A stretch of 64,000 bases of DNA from Histoplasma ohiense (Eukaryota > Ascomycota > Eurotiomycetes > Onygenales > Ajellomycetaceae): NCBI GenBank assembly GCA_017607445.1, contig JAEVHH010000001.1, positions 6,820,001 to 6,884,000 on the forward strand. Reading direction: 5' to 3'. Below, one piece after another: positions 11,445 through 23,104 of this stretch (positions within the stretch are counted from its first letter, which is position 1; each line of letters opens with the position of its first letter). The position numbers and the translations under genes are program-made. A model generated the notes under the pieces. It saw nothing but the letters and a program-made list of their open reading frames with translations. It was not told the DNA's origin and searched no databases.

Positions 11445-13654
11445 CTAGATAGATGTATAAATGTTTTGTCGGCTCATCGTCCTTCATCGGTCTATCTGTC
11501 TGTCTGTCTTCCCGGATCTGGTGTGATTCCTACCTCTCTCACCAGCTGATAGGAGATGGACGAACGGAAATGGTAACGCTGGGAAGAGTTTCAGAGGCCC
11601 AGCGAAACCACCCCTGATATCTCCAGGACCTTCACCTCCAAAGATACACATTACACACTAGCCTATGCGCTTATGTGCATTGCAGGATTACCCCAGTGGG
11701 CAAATAACACCCCTGAAAATATCCATCCCAAATTGACTGAGTGGGAGATACCGGGCGTGTGATTCAAAATAAAGCACAAGCCATCCCAACAGAGAATCTT
11801 TATGGAGAGATGTGTTCAATTCGATGCCTCATTTCATTTCTCTTCCCTCCCCTTTTCCGTTTCTTTTCCTTTCCTTCTATGCGCAGGCGCAGGATGGATC
11901 AAAATGAAACACAGGGAAAAAAAAAAAAAAAAAGAAAAAGAAAAAACAAGGGAATGAAAAAAGAAAAAAGAAAAAAGAGTAAGGGAAAAGGAACAAGAAT
12001 GAAAAAATGTTCCATTCACATTAGATGGTCGTTGACTCTTGTTTTCAGCTGCATGAAGCACCCTCATCAGAGAGGCAGAGGTGGAAGAAAAAAAATAAAA
12101 CGTTAATAAATAAATAATTACTAATTGTTGTCTGTGACATGGACTTTTTTTCGTCTTTTCTTTTTTGCGGATAAGGAGGAAAGAATAGAAATAGAAGATG
12201 TTGATATAACAGAAGCAAGATCACAACCCTGGAAGAGCCCTAGGCACGGGTACACACCTATACATATAAAAGTGTGCCTTTTGGATTGCATGCCTGTTAT
12301 ATAGAGGACTGTGCTGTACATTAAAAGAAAATATAATAACTAACTAAAATACAATCATTGACTAAAATACAGCTGAGTCCACGTGATGTATTTTCAACTC
12401 CCACCAAGCTGAATCTTTTTCTTCTTTATTTCTTTGTTTTCTGTTGCCCGCTGACAATCGGCTATTGTATGCTCATCGCTTGTGCAGTACGTATGTCTCC
12501 GGCCCTTTCTCGTGTAGTGCTACCCAACGTCATCCATGCTGCGCATCCGGCTATCCAGCGCGGGAGAAGAACGCCATTACCCTTATCATCTCCTCGCGCG
12601 AAACTATCCCCTTCGTGGGATCTGTGCCCGACACCTTTTTAAGAAACAGAGAGATACGAATCAGCTCTTCCATAGCTCTCCCTCCATCCCATAAATAAAT
12701 AATAACCCCATGATCTATCCCCACGGCATCTGCGTCATCCCAGGTAGCTAACTTGGCACCAGAAAAGAAGAGAAAAAGAAAAATTATGCTAGTGAGTACA
12801 ACGTCCTGTGTGCTCCCTTTTCTGCGGTGCTGTTGTTGTTGGGCTCGGGATAGATTTTATGACTGATATTCTCAGTAGTGTTTTTCTCTCTCTTCATGTT
12901 GAGAGGTATGTAGCTCTGCGTTGATATTGTCAATAATATCCGTCCTTCTCTTTTCCCTTCTTCATCTGTTTCATTCGTTTCTTTGCCTTTCTTTATTCAA
13001 ACCAGTTCTTTCTTTACGTACCGTTTTCATGTATATTGCGTGTCTGCGCTATTCTTGCAGCTGCCGTTTTCTTGCAACTCCTTCGTACCGGTTTGTATTG
13101 TCAAGTGGTGGCCGCTCCCCCGTATATGCGGGTGCATGTACTGTACAAGTGCAATGCAATACATGTACATTGCACATCTACATTACACAAGGGCAAACAT
13201 ATGCATGACACAATGGCCCTGGCTATAGATCTTGTTCATCCATCTGATCTGTGTATGAGCCAATGGCTGTGCATGCGGAGAAGAGGAACGAACAGCAAGG
13301 GAAGATATTGGATTTCCGACCCGCAGGGCGGGAAGCGAGAAAGATACAAGACTAAATATACGTCCTCTGTGCTACATGCTTCCGTGGAAGAGATTTTCCT
13401 CCAACTTGCTAGGATTGTTAGGTCAGAGAAGTGAGACCAGAAGAATGGCAAGACGAGCAATGCAAAAGGGCTAAGTGTGGTGGGTTGAACGGGTAGTGTT
13501 GTTAGACAGTGCATGCACTCTTGACTGCGCATCTTTTCTTTTCTCCATTATGGATATGGCCCGCTACAGGGGGTGGTGGTCAAATAAACTTGCTGAACAA
13601 TGAATGGATGGATGGATGGATGTGTGTGTCTGACTTTACTCTTGTCTTTCGCAG
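11445..13654. other. Intergenic region, 2.2 kb, upstream of GAL4-type factor
   Basis: Contains an A17 run at about 11917-11933 within a purine-rich tract reaching about 12010, and an inverted repeat at 13149-13175. The last bases, TCTTTCGCAG, look like a splice acceptor touching the next ATG, so a 5' UTR intron is likely here. No CGG-N11-CCG site was found. No gene recognised. Confidence 0.5.
13149..13175. repeat. Short perfect inverted repeat
   Basis: GTGCAATG (13149-13156) and CATTGCAC (13168-13175) are perfect 8-bp arms around 11 bases. It lies about 500 bp upstream of the GAL4-type activator. It could be a dimeric-factor site or chance. Confidence 0.5.
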
Positions 13655-16600
13655 ATGGATGAAGGATTGCCAACGACGAGTACCACTGGGCAGTCGGAGC
13701 TGCAAAACCAGAGCCAAGGAGGAGGCTGGAGTCAAGCCTTGCAGAGCATTGCGGTATGTTGAATTTATACGTTTATTTTCTCTGCTGCACCAACCAGATC
13801 AGGGGCGGTTCTGTGCCCAACTTCCCAAGCCCCTCCATTCCGATACCGAGACATGGACAGTCATGCATTGAATGTGCAGATCTACATTAATACGATATGA
13901 ACAAGCAAACACAGTTTATATTTGTGGAGAGGAGGCACGTTATGCTGTACCCGGACTGACCTTTGGATGTTCTGGATATCAGTGCATACTGTTGACACAC
14001 AGGCGGGGATTTCACACCTCTTATTTTCTTGCTGCAACATCCAACGCCATCTTTTATGGGAAAACATTTCATGGAGATTTATACTGATTGTTACGCTTTC
14101 TTCTCCTTTGGGAAAACAGTGTAATGAGTGCAGGCTTCGGAAATCGAAGGTGTGTGCCCGTTCATGTACAGTGAAGTCCGTTTTAGATATCCTGGGAACA
14201 GGGTATTCAGCTTGCCTAGGCTTTGTATTATGTTTTGGTGGATATTGATGGATATTCGTCTTGCGGGTTCTGGATAGTGCTCGAAAGAACGCCCAACATG
14301 TTCGCTGTGCAAACAGTTGAAGAAAGAGTGTGTGTATAGTCCCAAAGTTGTTCGGACGCCTTTGACGCGCCAGTAAGTTTCTTTTCTTTTGTGACACTCA
14401 TGAATGCAGGACCATTAGAGGATTTATGAGGTGAGGTTGACAAAGTTGTTCCCAGGAACCTTACATATGCTGAAGACCGCATACGAAAGCTTGAGGCAGC
14501 AATTTCAACATTGTTACCCAATGCAGACATCGAAGCGTTATTAGAATCATCTTCCTCTAAACAGTCAGAAGGCCAACGGCGACAGGAACCGGGGCCGGAT
14601 CAAAAACCTGCCTTCGTGGTTGTCCCTAAAGATTTTGCGGTAGCTACAGAACCTTCGTCAGAGGCCCTTCCTCAACTTGCAGATGGATTTGACTGGGCTG
14701 AAAAGGAACTTACTCTCACCCAGCTATCAGATGGCATGGCAGCTCTTTCGATCCGGCCTGAAGGCGCTGGGTATCTTGGTACGTTGCAACCCGCTCGACA
14801 TGTTCCCCAGTGGCATAATTAATGCAACCGCCTAAAAACTAACACGATGATATAGGTGGTCCTTCAAGCGTTGCGCCACTTCGAGCACTCCTTATGGGTG
14901 GTTGGGATCTCAATTCTTCCACTCAATCAGAAGCAGCGGGTAAGGTTGCGCTTGATTCCCAATCAATGATGTGGCAATCGACGCATCCCGGAATCGCACC
15001 TTCACAAATTGTTGCTCAGACGGCGATGGACGCATATTTTGCCAACTACCACACGAGTTATCCATTCCTCCACGAGGAGACATTCCGAGCTCAGTTCGGC
15101 GAACAAATCCCTAGGCCACGGGGCCATGCATGGCCGATCCTTCTTAACACGGTTCTTGCCCTTGGTGCCTGGACCATTGGAGATGATACTGTGGATATTC
15201 ACGAAATTTTTTACAATGAAGCCAACCGATACTTGCAAGATGTGTCAGTCTTTGAGATAGGAAATTTAGCATGTGTACAGGCGTTCTTGCTCCTTAGCAA
15301 TTATACGCAAAAGCGTAACAAGCCTAATACTGGCTGGAATTACTTGGGGCTTGCGATACGGATGGCGCTGAGTTTGGGTCTCCATAAGGAGTTTCCAGAA
15401 TGGAATATTAGTTTGCTGCAACGGGAAATGAGGCGAAGGGTCTGGTGGGGTGTGTTCATTTTTGACAGTGGTGCATCCATCACATTTGGACGACCGATTC
15501 TCTTGCCTGATGCGAGCATTATGGATGCGAAGCAGGTGCAGAATATCCCTGATAACGTACGCCTATGCTTTTCCCAACTGCTTTTACTAGGAGCTCTATA
15601 ACTAACATTGCATCCAGGCTTTGACAGCATCAACGGAAGCCGTACCGCTCGAAACGGATGAGCCAACCCTCTACTCAAGCCTAATCGCCCAAGCAAAATT
15701 CCATCTAACAACCAATGAACTTTACCACCGCCTTCTATCAAACCGCAATCTCTCAGGAGAAGAAACCTTAAAGCTGCAGACTCCCATTGATGACTTCCTC
15801 TGCTCGTTACCATCCTTTTTCGAACGTGATGATAGTCACCGTGACGATTACAGTAGCAATCATGAGAGCTCAAGTTTGCAGCTCCCCCCTTGGTTTATAT
15901 TTGCCAAGAAGCGTCTCTCCTGGCGCCGCTGGAACTTCCAGATAATCCTATACCGTCCTATTTTACTTCTCTGGGCCACACAAAGATGGAAACAAACGGG
16001 CCGGCCGCAATTTTCGTTTCCTCCCGATGTTGCAACTGACTCCAACCAACCACAATCTGCAGAGGAGGAATGCAGGATGCGTTGTCTGCAAGCTGCACGG
16101 GCAACGATCCAGTCGATATCGGGATATATGGAGATGAATCCATATATGAGGTTAGATGGGTGGTATATGCTGTAAGTACTAATGAGGCTAACAGACGCAT
16201 ACCCGCTAATCACTCATATTTGTATGTCCCCTAACATCACGTAGTTATTTCCTCTTTCAAGCTGCCTTAATTCCCGTTCTCTTCCTTATAACAACTCCGA
16301 CATCCCCGTCTGCTCCTTCCTGGCTCTCCGATATCCAAAGTGTCCGTTGTCTCCTTTCACCACAAAGCTCCCTGGGCAATAATAACCACCTAGCCGCACG
16401 CTGTCTGGAAGTCATAAATAGACTTTGCGGACCGCTCTCTTTTCCCTCGCCTTCACCACAACCTCTTCCCACAGGATCAGCATCAGGATCATGTCCAACC
16501 TTCAGCAATAATAGCAATGACAATCACAGCCAATATATGGAGAACAGCAACATCGCATCTTTTCCGCAACAAATGAGCGCAAATTCTGCGAAGACCGGAG

Positions 16601-17049
16601 CAGGACCCTCGGGCAGCAACAGTGCCGCCCAACGTGATGATGAGAGACTCCGTCATGCATGGGAGGCGAATATGGCTGGTATAATTTCGCAGGAGGTGGG
16701 CTCGCAGAATCAGGATATGATGTTCAGCGATGCGTATTCGTTCTTCGCAGCCGTGGCTGGTAATCACGAGAACTTGGGAAACTTTGGCGTAGTTCCAGGA
16801 GTGGCTGCTTTTGATACTAGCCGTGCTTCTAGTTCTAGGTCTGATCTACTTGGTGCGGATGCTGGTGGTCCCCAGGCTGATATTAATCATGCAGGCGGTA
16901 CCAGCAGTGGGAGTAAGAGTATCGCATCCATGGAGAACGCTGCAGCTCGAGGTGGTAGTGGCCCTGGCCCCGCTGCTGCTGGGATGGAGTTTTTCGATTG
17001 GATGGGCTTTGGCGCGGAAGGTGGTGTGGAAGGGAGGAGGTATATTTAA
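13655..17049 (+). CDS. GAL4-type Zn2Cys6 transcription activator
   Basis: Nuclear sequence-specific transcription factor, 868 aa. Seven exons with agreeing phases: 13655-13753, 14120-14149, 14278-14372, 14456-14778, 14856-15556, 15618-16171 and 16245-17049. The zinc cluster (residues 34-61) has exact GAL4 spacing C-x2-C-x6-C-x6-C-x2-C-x6-C and is split over exons 2 and 3. It is followed by YSPKVVRTPLTRQNLTYAED, which closely follows the GAL4/LAC9 linker, then a short coiled coil (RIRKLEAAISTLL). The fungal transcription-factor middle domain is clear (MDAYFANYHTSYPFLHEETF; MRRRVWWGVFIFDSGASITFGRP). The C-terminus is Asn/Ser/Gly-rich with acidic and aromatic residues, as in activation domains. 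Its target is unproven, but the convergent sugar-transporter gene carries two GAL4-type sites in its promoter. Confidence 0.92.
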
Positions 17050-17289
17050 CAATTTTCTCATTCTCCTTTCTCCCCCCCAGCCTGTTCTTAGCTCTATTCT
17101 ACATACTCCGAGGTCTACAAAAGTAGCAGAACAAAAATCATCGTGACAAGGGGGTATTTCTGGACTGAAACTGTACATGTACATGTACATACAAGTACCT
17201 ACATCTCTCTCCAATATCATTTATTCACCCACAGTCGCCGCGTGGTATAGAAATTAAAACCTTCAAAATTCCAGGTTACTTCGACCTTT

Positions 17290-19960
17290 TTAAACATTCT
17301 CCACCCTCATCTCCTCATTAAAGAGACTATCTTTCAATGCTGCTGCACCAGGCAGCGGCGTCCCGCGCAGTGCTGCCTCAATCTGCACGATACGTTGCTG
17401 CTCTTCATGAGCAGCCGTGTCGCCAAACACTAGGTCCATGTCCTCTAGCGTCTGTTTGTTGTCGAACAGTGGGCGTTAATCATTTAGTTTCCAAATATAT
17501 CACAAAATATCAGATGGCACTTTGGGAGATGCGCTTCAGATGGGCTTGACAGGTGACAAGTAGACATGCTGGGTGGGAAAGGGAGAGAGTATGTGAGGAA
17601 CACGTATGGAATGAAAGCAAGGAAACAAGACATACCTTCCCTCGCGTTTCAGGGATGAAGAAGAACGTGAATGCCAGCGCAAGCAGACAGAAGGCGGCGA
17701 AGAATATATATGTACCCCAAGTTATGCTTTCGAGCATGTCCGGGGTAACGAGGCCGATGATGCTATGGGTTGAGGTAGGAGGGGTTCATTAGTGGACGGG
17801 TTCCGAATGATATCCTTTCTTTCATTTCCTGCACATATATGGCTTACAAATTACACATCCAGGTTGTCGAGGTGGTTATCGAGATTGCCTTTGAACGGAT
17901 GGAGAGATTGAAGATTTCGGAAGGGAGGACCCAACCGATTGGTGCTGGTGCGTTGGGTTTCACGGATTAGCATCTCAGATTTTCTCTCATACAACCAAAG
18001 GTTCTCCAAGTGGGGATAGTTGGGTCGAACACATGTACCTTCATACTATTTTTGGCAACAAAGGGTGAGGAAATAGGAAGGGTAGAAAGTTTAGATAACG
18101 TACCAAATGAATAAGAAAAATTGATATCGTAGATGTATATAAATGCAATGCCGGCCCAGCCGGCACCTACATGGTCAACAAGAGCCGATCCGTATTTGCC
18201 GATAATGGCTCCTACAATGACAAGCGAAATGCAGGTCCCTGTGGCACCGCACATGAGAAGAACCCTGCGGCCAACCTTGTCGATCCAGAAGAGAGCCGGG
18301 AGGGTGCTGAGACAGTTGACAATTCCGTAGACGCCCGTCGCAAGGAGTGAGGTCTGAATGGTTGTATGGAGCCGTTAGAGAACAAAACAGGTATTGTTTG
18401 GGATGGTAGTCTTGTATATCTGAAGGTTTTTACCGTGTTTCCATCCAGCCCTAGCTGGCCGAAGATTGTAGGGGCATAGTAGATCATTGCTATTGGTTTT
18501 TTTTTTGTAAGCTTCTTGCTCTAAATGCAGTAAAACGGGGCTGGAGGGTTCCATTGCCAACTGACCGTTGCACCCCATAAATTGCTGGAAGAACATAACA
18601 CAGCATCCAATCGACAGACGCTCAAATCTCGGCCAGGTGCTTACAAGGGAGTAATACTGGGAGAATGTTAAGTAATTCTACTATCCGCACCATGACCATT
18701 AGTTACGGAAATTTACATACCTGGGCCGCATGCAGCTTTACGCCGCTCATACCAGTATATTTCTGCGCAGCAAATGTGTTTTCAACGATCACAGAAGCCT
18801 TGATTTCCAAATATTCAGCCACCAAGGTTGGGTCATCTGTCGGCTGCTGTCGAAGTTTCCCCAAGGTTGCAAGCGCATCCTCGTCTCGGTCTTTCATGAG
18901 TAGCCATCGGGGAGAATCGGGGCAAAATATCATACCGGCTCCCAAAATGATGGCAGGAATGATTTGAATGGCGAATGGAATCCTCCAAGAAGCATCAGAC
19001 TGGCCGTTGCAGCCGTTTGGACCTACATCATTATATGGGTCAAAAGCAGGAGAGCTGGGGGTTCCGCCGGAGTATGGGATGTTGGGAGCACATCGCGAGC
19101 CGCCAATATAATTTGTGCCGTAATCAATCCAATAGCTGAGGAGAATACCCACGGTAATAGATACTATAGCAAGTAATGTGAGAAATCGTTCAGGGTAATT
19201 GATGCGAAAAGAGAGCTGGCTTACACTGTTGGAGAACTACAAGCCCACCCCTGATTGCTGGCAACGAAACCTCACTGATATACAGCGGAACAACCATGGT
19301 CAATTGCCCAACTGCGAACCCAGCAACTGCTCGGCCTGGTAATGGGAAACTAGCATCAGCACTTCATTCACTTTCGAAAATAAAGGCGCATGTGTAATTG
19401 CACTTACCTACAAAAAGCATCTCTAGATTGACGGCTCCGGCTTGAATGGCGGAACCCACTAAGAAAACAACAACAGCCACGATAATGGACAATTTCCTGC
19501 CAATATAGTCTGCGAAAGGACCATTCACCAATGAACCGAGCCAGGCAGCTGCGCATTGTGATTAGAATAACTAGTCATGTTCGCCCATGTCGCGCCTGGT
19601 TTGGCAATCACATCTATCAACAGATACAGCAGATTACTTACCCAACAACAGCGTTGACACAAACCATCCTTTAAAACTACTATCTGAATATATCCTGGGG
19701 AATAATGCTCCAAAAGACTCCATCGTGAGTACTCCTGAGACAACGCCTTGATCATAACCAAAGAGAAGGCCACCGAGAGAGGCGAACTGGAGCAAAATTA
19801 GCTATAGGACATCAACAGCAACTAGATATTTTCTCTCACGAACCAAAGCGACCCCAAACAAATACGGATTCTTGAAAATCACATGGAACCCCCCAGATTC
19901 CGACACAGGAGCTTCCTCTGGAGGGGAGGCATCCTTACTGTGGATGACTTGTTGCGCCAT
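17290..19960 (-). CDS. MFS sugar transporter (hexose family)
   Basis: Plasma-membrane monosaccharide transporter of the major facilitator sugar-porter family, 579 aa, about 12 membrane segments. Eleven exons: 19960-19844, 19786-19642, 19548-19408, 19335-19225, 19163-18721, 18656-18566, 18489-18434, 18353-18104, 17944-17848, 17762-17636 and 17451-17290; all phases agree. Family marks in order: GGLLFGYDQGVVSG, GRKLSIIVAVVVFLVGS, PLYISEVSLPAIRGG, SYWIDYGTNYIGG, PDSPRWLL, QQFMGCNAMIYYAPTIF, PIGWVLPSEIF and PETRGKTLEDMD. The last is the sugar-porter PETKG signature, here split by an intron. Substrate cannot be read from sequence; hexoses are likely. It lies 240 bp tail-to-tail from the GAL4-type activator, and two CGG-N11-CCG sites lie about 275-316 bp upstream of its ATG. 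Confidence 0.93.
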
Positions 19961-20234
19961 CAGGAGCGTATTGATGAGGAATTGAAGGTTTCTCCAGATC
20001 TGAATGTCTTCTTTGAGTCGGCGAAGGCGAAAATCAGATGGCGATAAATTGAAGAATGTGATAGCTAAATGTAAAACCCAGAGGTGAGGTGTGTAACAGT
20101 TAGGAAGCCATTTGTATATAGCCTCGCACCCCCCCCCCACAAATAGCAACAAAATCTCTCCAGGATTTCCACTCCGCATTATAGCCGGCCTACCGTCGCA
20201 CAACAGTACGCTATTGCCAATATCCGTCTCTGGT

Positions 20235-20251
20235 CGGCTCACTGAACTCCG
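20235..20251. promoter_or_regulatory. GAL4-type site 1 (CGG-N11-CCG)
   Basis: CGG at 20235-20237 and CCG at 20249-20251 with exactly 11 bases between. This is the spacing bound by GAL4/LAC9-type dimers. It lies in the transporter promoter. Confidence 0.55.
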
Positions 20252-20259
20252 GCGTCCCT

Positions 20260-20276
20260 CGGACTAGTGTACTCCG
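20260..20276. promoter_or_regulatory. GAL4-type site 2 (CGG-N11-CCG)
   Basis: CGGACTAGTGTACTCCG: CGG and CCG half-sites 11 bases apart. The inner bases also resemble the yeast upstream activating sequence consensus (about 7 of 11). It lies 25 bp centre-to-centre from site 1. Confidence 0.6.
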
Positions 20277-20304
20277 AGTTGTCTAGATGCAGTCATCTTT
20301 CTCG

Positions 20305-20324
20305 AAAAAAAAAAAAAAAAAAAA
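20305..20324. repeat. Poly-A run, 20 bases
   Basis: Uninterrupted A20 just upstream of the paired GAL4-type sites. Such dA:dT tracts exclude nucleosomes in fungal promoters, which would suit an open regulatory region. That role is inference. Confidence 0.6.
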
Positions 20325-21267
20325 CTAAGCTCTCTAACAGGCGTTCATGTTCTCTGTCTGGACTAAATCGCCTGTTAAATCTCCGGGGGTCGGGGGGTTG
20401 GGTGGGAGATCAACGTCGTTGGAATTCCCGCAGAATAGCATGGGCATAATGCATTTATCGGCATCCCGCGAGGGTGGTGAGCTCCGTAAATTTATCATCT
20501 AACAGAACTGTGATTGAGCGGTTCTGGAGATAGGTACTAATCACTGGAGAAGTATCCCTGCTCTCTCTCTTTTCTTTTCTTTTCTTTTGCAAGTAGTGCA
20601 ACAAAAAATTTGACTGCATTATGTGAGCCAGATTTGTCTCCATGAACAGGGATTGAGGAATTTGGCGCGATTGAGATTGGTGATGTATCTGTCTGGGGAG
20701 AGATCAAACCACTGCTAAAGCCAGTGACGACACTTAACCCAAAAAGTTCTCGCATTTGACTGTCGGAGAAAAGGTAATTCTGTTCATTAATTAGATTTAT
20801 TTTTGAAGTATATCTATACTCTATATATATTCGGTATCTATTATCGTAGGACACCCGTTTCCCAATAAAAACTTCATGGCAAGTCACGTTTCGTAGCGAA
20901 TTCAATATATGCTCGCAAACTGACCGAAAGAGGATCCGGACGGAGTGTGACGTTAGGGGATAGATAGATGCTGGTTTGGCCTAGCCCCAATCAGCTATTG
21001 GTTGAATGAGAGTTTAAAGTGCTGTGATAAAGGGGCAACCTCGATTCAACACAGTTCCTCTACATTAACTCCACTGCTATTGCTGTAATCTGCGGCCATG
21101 GGGCCGTGGAGGGTTGGGTGATCATGGCCAGAATCGTTAACATGGATAAGGGTATAAATCGAGTTTGCATAATCGAACTCGGCGTGGATACTCCACTCCC
21201 CATATGGCCATGATTCTAAATGAAGAGTCTGTCAATGATGACAGAAGGCTAGAAACATTGTGGCCGC

Positions 21268-22398
21268 TCAGTTAAGCTCAACTTTCTCGGTATCCGGGCT
21301 GGAAGTGCTGGACTGCAATTTGGCTTTCTTTTTCTGAAAACGGCCCTGCATCCAGCATCTGTACATTTTCAATTTCCGTTGTCGATTAACAATCAGCCGC
21401 TGATCAACTCCAAGTGCTAATATTTCAAACCCGGAGTCATTTGGTACATCCGGAGCTGAGTTCGCCGAGTCTGCGGTCCGGCTTTCACTACTTTCGGGAA
21501 TTCCAGTTTCAGGGCTCCATCGACCCCAGATATGGGCTAGCTCATCCTTCTCAAAAAAGTATACTCGCGTTCCATCTCCCCTCACGTAAAAGTTTTCGCC
21601 CATCCACCGCCCACCCTTAAAGCGCACCTGTGCGAGATCCCCCTTTCCATAATCCCTGAAAAGTACATGTCCACCTGGCTTCAGAACCCGGTGAATGTTT
21701 CTCAACGCACGGCACCACTCACTAGGAGAAAGGGCGGAGAATATAAAAATCATCACGACCACATCAACAGAGTCCGGCCCTAGGCCAGGGGGTAAAGAAT
21801 CCTCGCCCTCAGCCGAAACGTCCCATACATCCGCTTGCATATACCTCTCATCGTAATGATCAGCCTTGCGGATAACCTCCACTGCTTTTTTTGAGTAATC
21901 GCATGCATGCAGCCTCAGTTGCTCATTCTTATTATTTGCAAGAATGGGAAACGCAGAATTGCCCGCACCAGCACCAACTTCCAAAATAACCTGAGGACCC
22001 GCGTCGGCTTTGCTCACCTCCGTTAGGATAGGGAATTCCTGGTGGAGCCATTTGCGATTCTTGAAGAAATTGCTCGCATTGTGTTTGTAAAATAGATTCC
22101 AAAATTTGGAAGGGTTCGCGTTGTACTTGTCACGAGCTTCTTCAGAAACAGGGGATTCTTTCTGCCTTAGGTATTGAAGTTCTGCATACTCGCGGTAGTC
22201 AGCGTCAGTTTCAACATGGTCCCACGCGTTGAATTCAAAAACATCGTCGCCTTCTTCGAGATAGCGCGAGCCGAATTGGAAAGGATCTGTTCGCTTCTGA
22301 TTGTTGGCGGGGTCGTGGGATCGATGGCGGGGTACTGGTTGAACCGCTCGCGCGATGGCTTCGTAGTCATCATTGCCCTGGAGTTCTAACGGAGCCAT
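21268..22398 (-). CDS. TRM140: tRNA(Thr) cytosine-32 N3-methyltransferase
   Basis: SAM-dependent enzyme of the METTL2/TRM140 family, making 3-methylcytidine at position 32 in the anticodon loop of certain tRNAs. Single exon, 376 aa. The family N-terminal block is clear (DPFQFGSRYLEEGDDVFEFN, then NPSKFWNLFYKHNASNFFKN and RKWLHQEFPIL). The SAM motif is VILEVGAGAGNSAFPIL, followed by ACDYSKKAVEVIRK, VDVVVMIFIFSALSP and VLFRDYGKGDLAQVRF. Unlike the budding-yeast ABP140 protein it has no actin-binding N-terminal part, so no programmed frameshift is needed. It shares an upstream region with the divergent CCC-motif gene. Confidence 0.94.
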   Translation of the reverse strand: MAPLELQGNDDYEAIARAVQPVPRHRSHDPANNQKRTDPFQFGSRYLEEGDDVFEFNAWDHVETDADYREYAELQYLRQKESPVSEEARDKYNANPSKFWNLFYKHNASNFFKNRKWLHQEFPILTEVSKADAGPQVILEVGAGAGNSAFPILANNKNEQLRLHACDYSKKAVEVIRKADHYDERYMQADVWDVSAEGEDSLPPGLGPDSVDVVVMIFIFSALSPSEWCRALRNIHRVLKPGGHVLFRDYGKGDLAQVRFKGGRWMGENFYVRGDGTRVYFFEKDELAHIWGRWSPETGIPESSESRTADSANSAPDVPNDSGFEILALGVDQRLIVNRQRKLKMYRCWMQGRFQKKKAKLQSSTSSPDTEKVELN

Positions 22399-23104
22399 GG
22401 GCTAGGAATCTTTGTCTGATATTAAGGAACGTGACAAAGAGTACTAGTCGGCTGAAGAGATGATGAAAAGTCAAGCGGGTTTATTTCACGAACTCGAAGA
22501 CTCCAAAAAATTACAGCGGACTATTGTTTATCCGGGAGGCTCAAATAAGCACTGCAGCCAATCGGATAGAGCCTCATCCCCCGCATTCGTGTACCCTGAA
22601 ACGTATATACCCAAACAGCCGTAAATTACATTTCATCCAATAAAATAACCATGGCAGGAAGCCAACGGGACTCCAGCCGTGTAATGTATTGTAAACCAAG
22701 CCTCTGCTGAGGCTGAGCAGAAGCGAACCAGACCATCCAGAACAGGGAAAAGCAACCCAGTCGAACATCTCCGAAGGCATCAACAATCAATTCCCCTCAA
22801 TCCCACCGGTTTCTCTTGTCAGTGAGGCGTCGTGGAACTTCCCTTGACACCTCTTCTCTGCTCTCGTTGTTGTTGACTTTTTGTTTTGATGTCCTGCGTT
22901 TATCCGTTCGTCTTGACCCTTATCCCCGTCACAATGCCCGTCCAACAATAGATCTGGCGAGTTCAACTTCGAGGAGTTGGAACCCATTCGCTTCGTTTTT
23001 CAGCTGTCGTGTCATATTGCGATTCATAAATTCGGCATTTTGGCTCCTAGTTTCTAAAAATCCACTTCCTTGTCGGTATTTAAGTATAAAACTGCGATTT
23101 GACC
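22399..23104. promoter_or_regulatory. Shared divergent promoter, TRM140 / CCC-motif gene
   Basis: 706 bp between two divergent start codons. A CCAAT motif lies near 22558-22562 within CAGCCAATCGG. No other element recognised. Confidence 0.45.

Larger units (their letters stand above)
19961..21267. promoter_or_regulatory. Sugar transporter promoter region
   Basis: About 1.3 kb between the transporter start and the TRM140 stop. It holds the paired CGG-N11-CCG sites, an A20 run (20305-20324), a TTTTC repeat near 20570-20588 and a CCAAT/ATTGG palindrome at 20987-21001. No gene recognised. Confidence 0.6.

Noticed and set aside
11741..12106. 121-codon frame rich in Lys/Arg
   Set aside because: It translates a purine-rich low-complexity tract.
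13036..13434. 132-codon frame upstream of the GAL4-type gene
   Set aside because: No family resemblance, overlaps other frames of equal quality, and sits in the likely promoter or leader.
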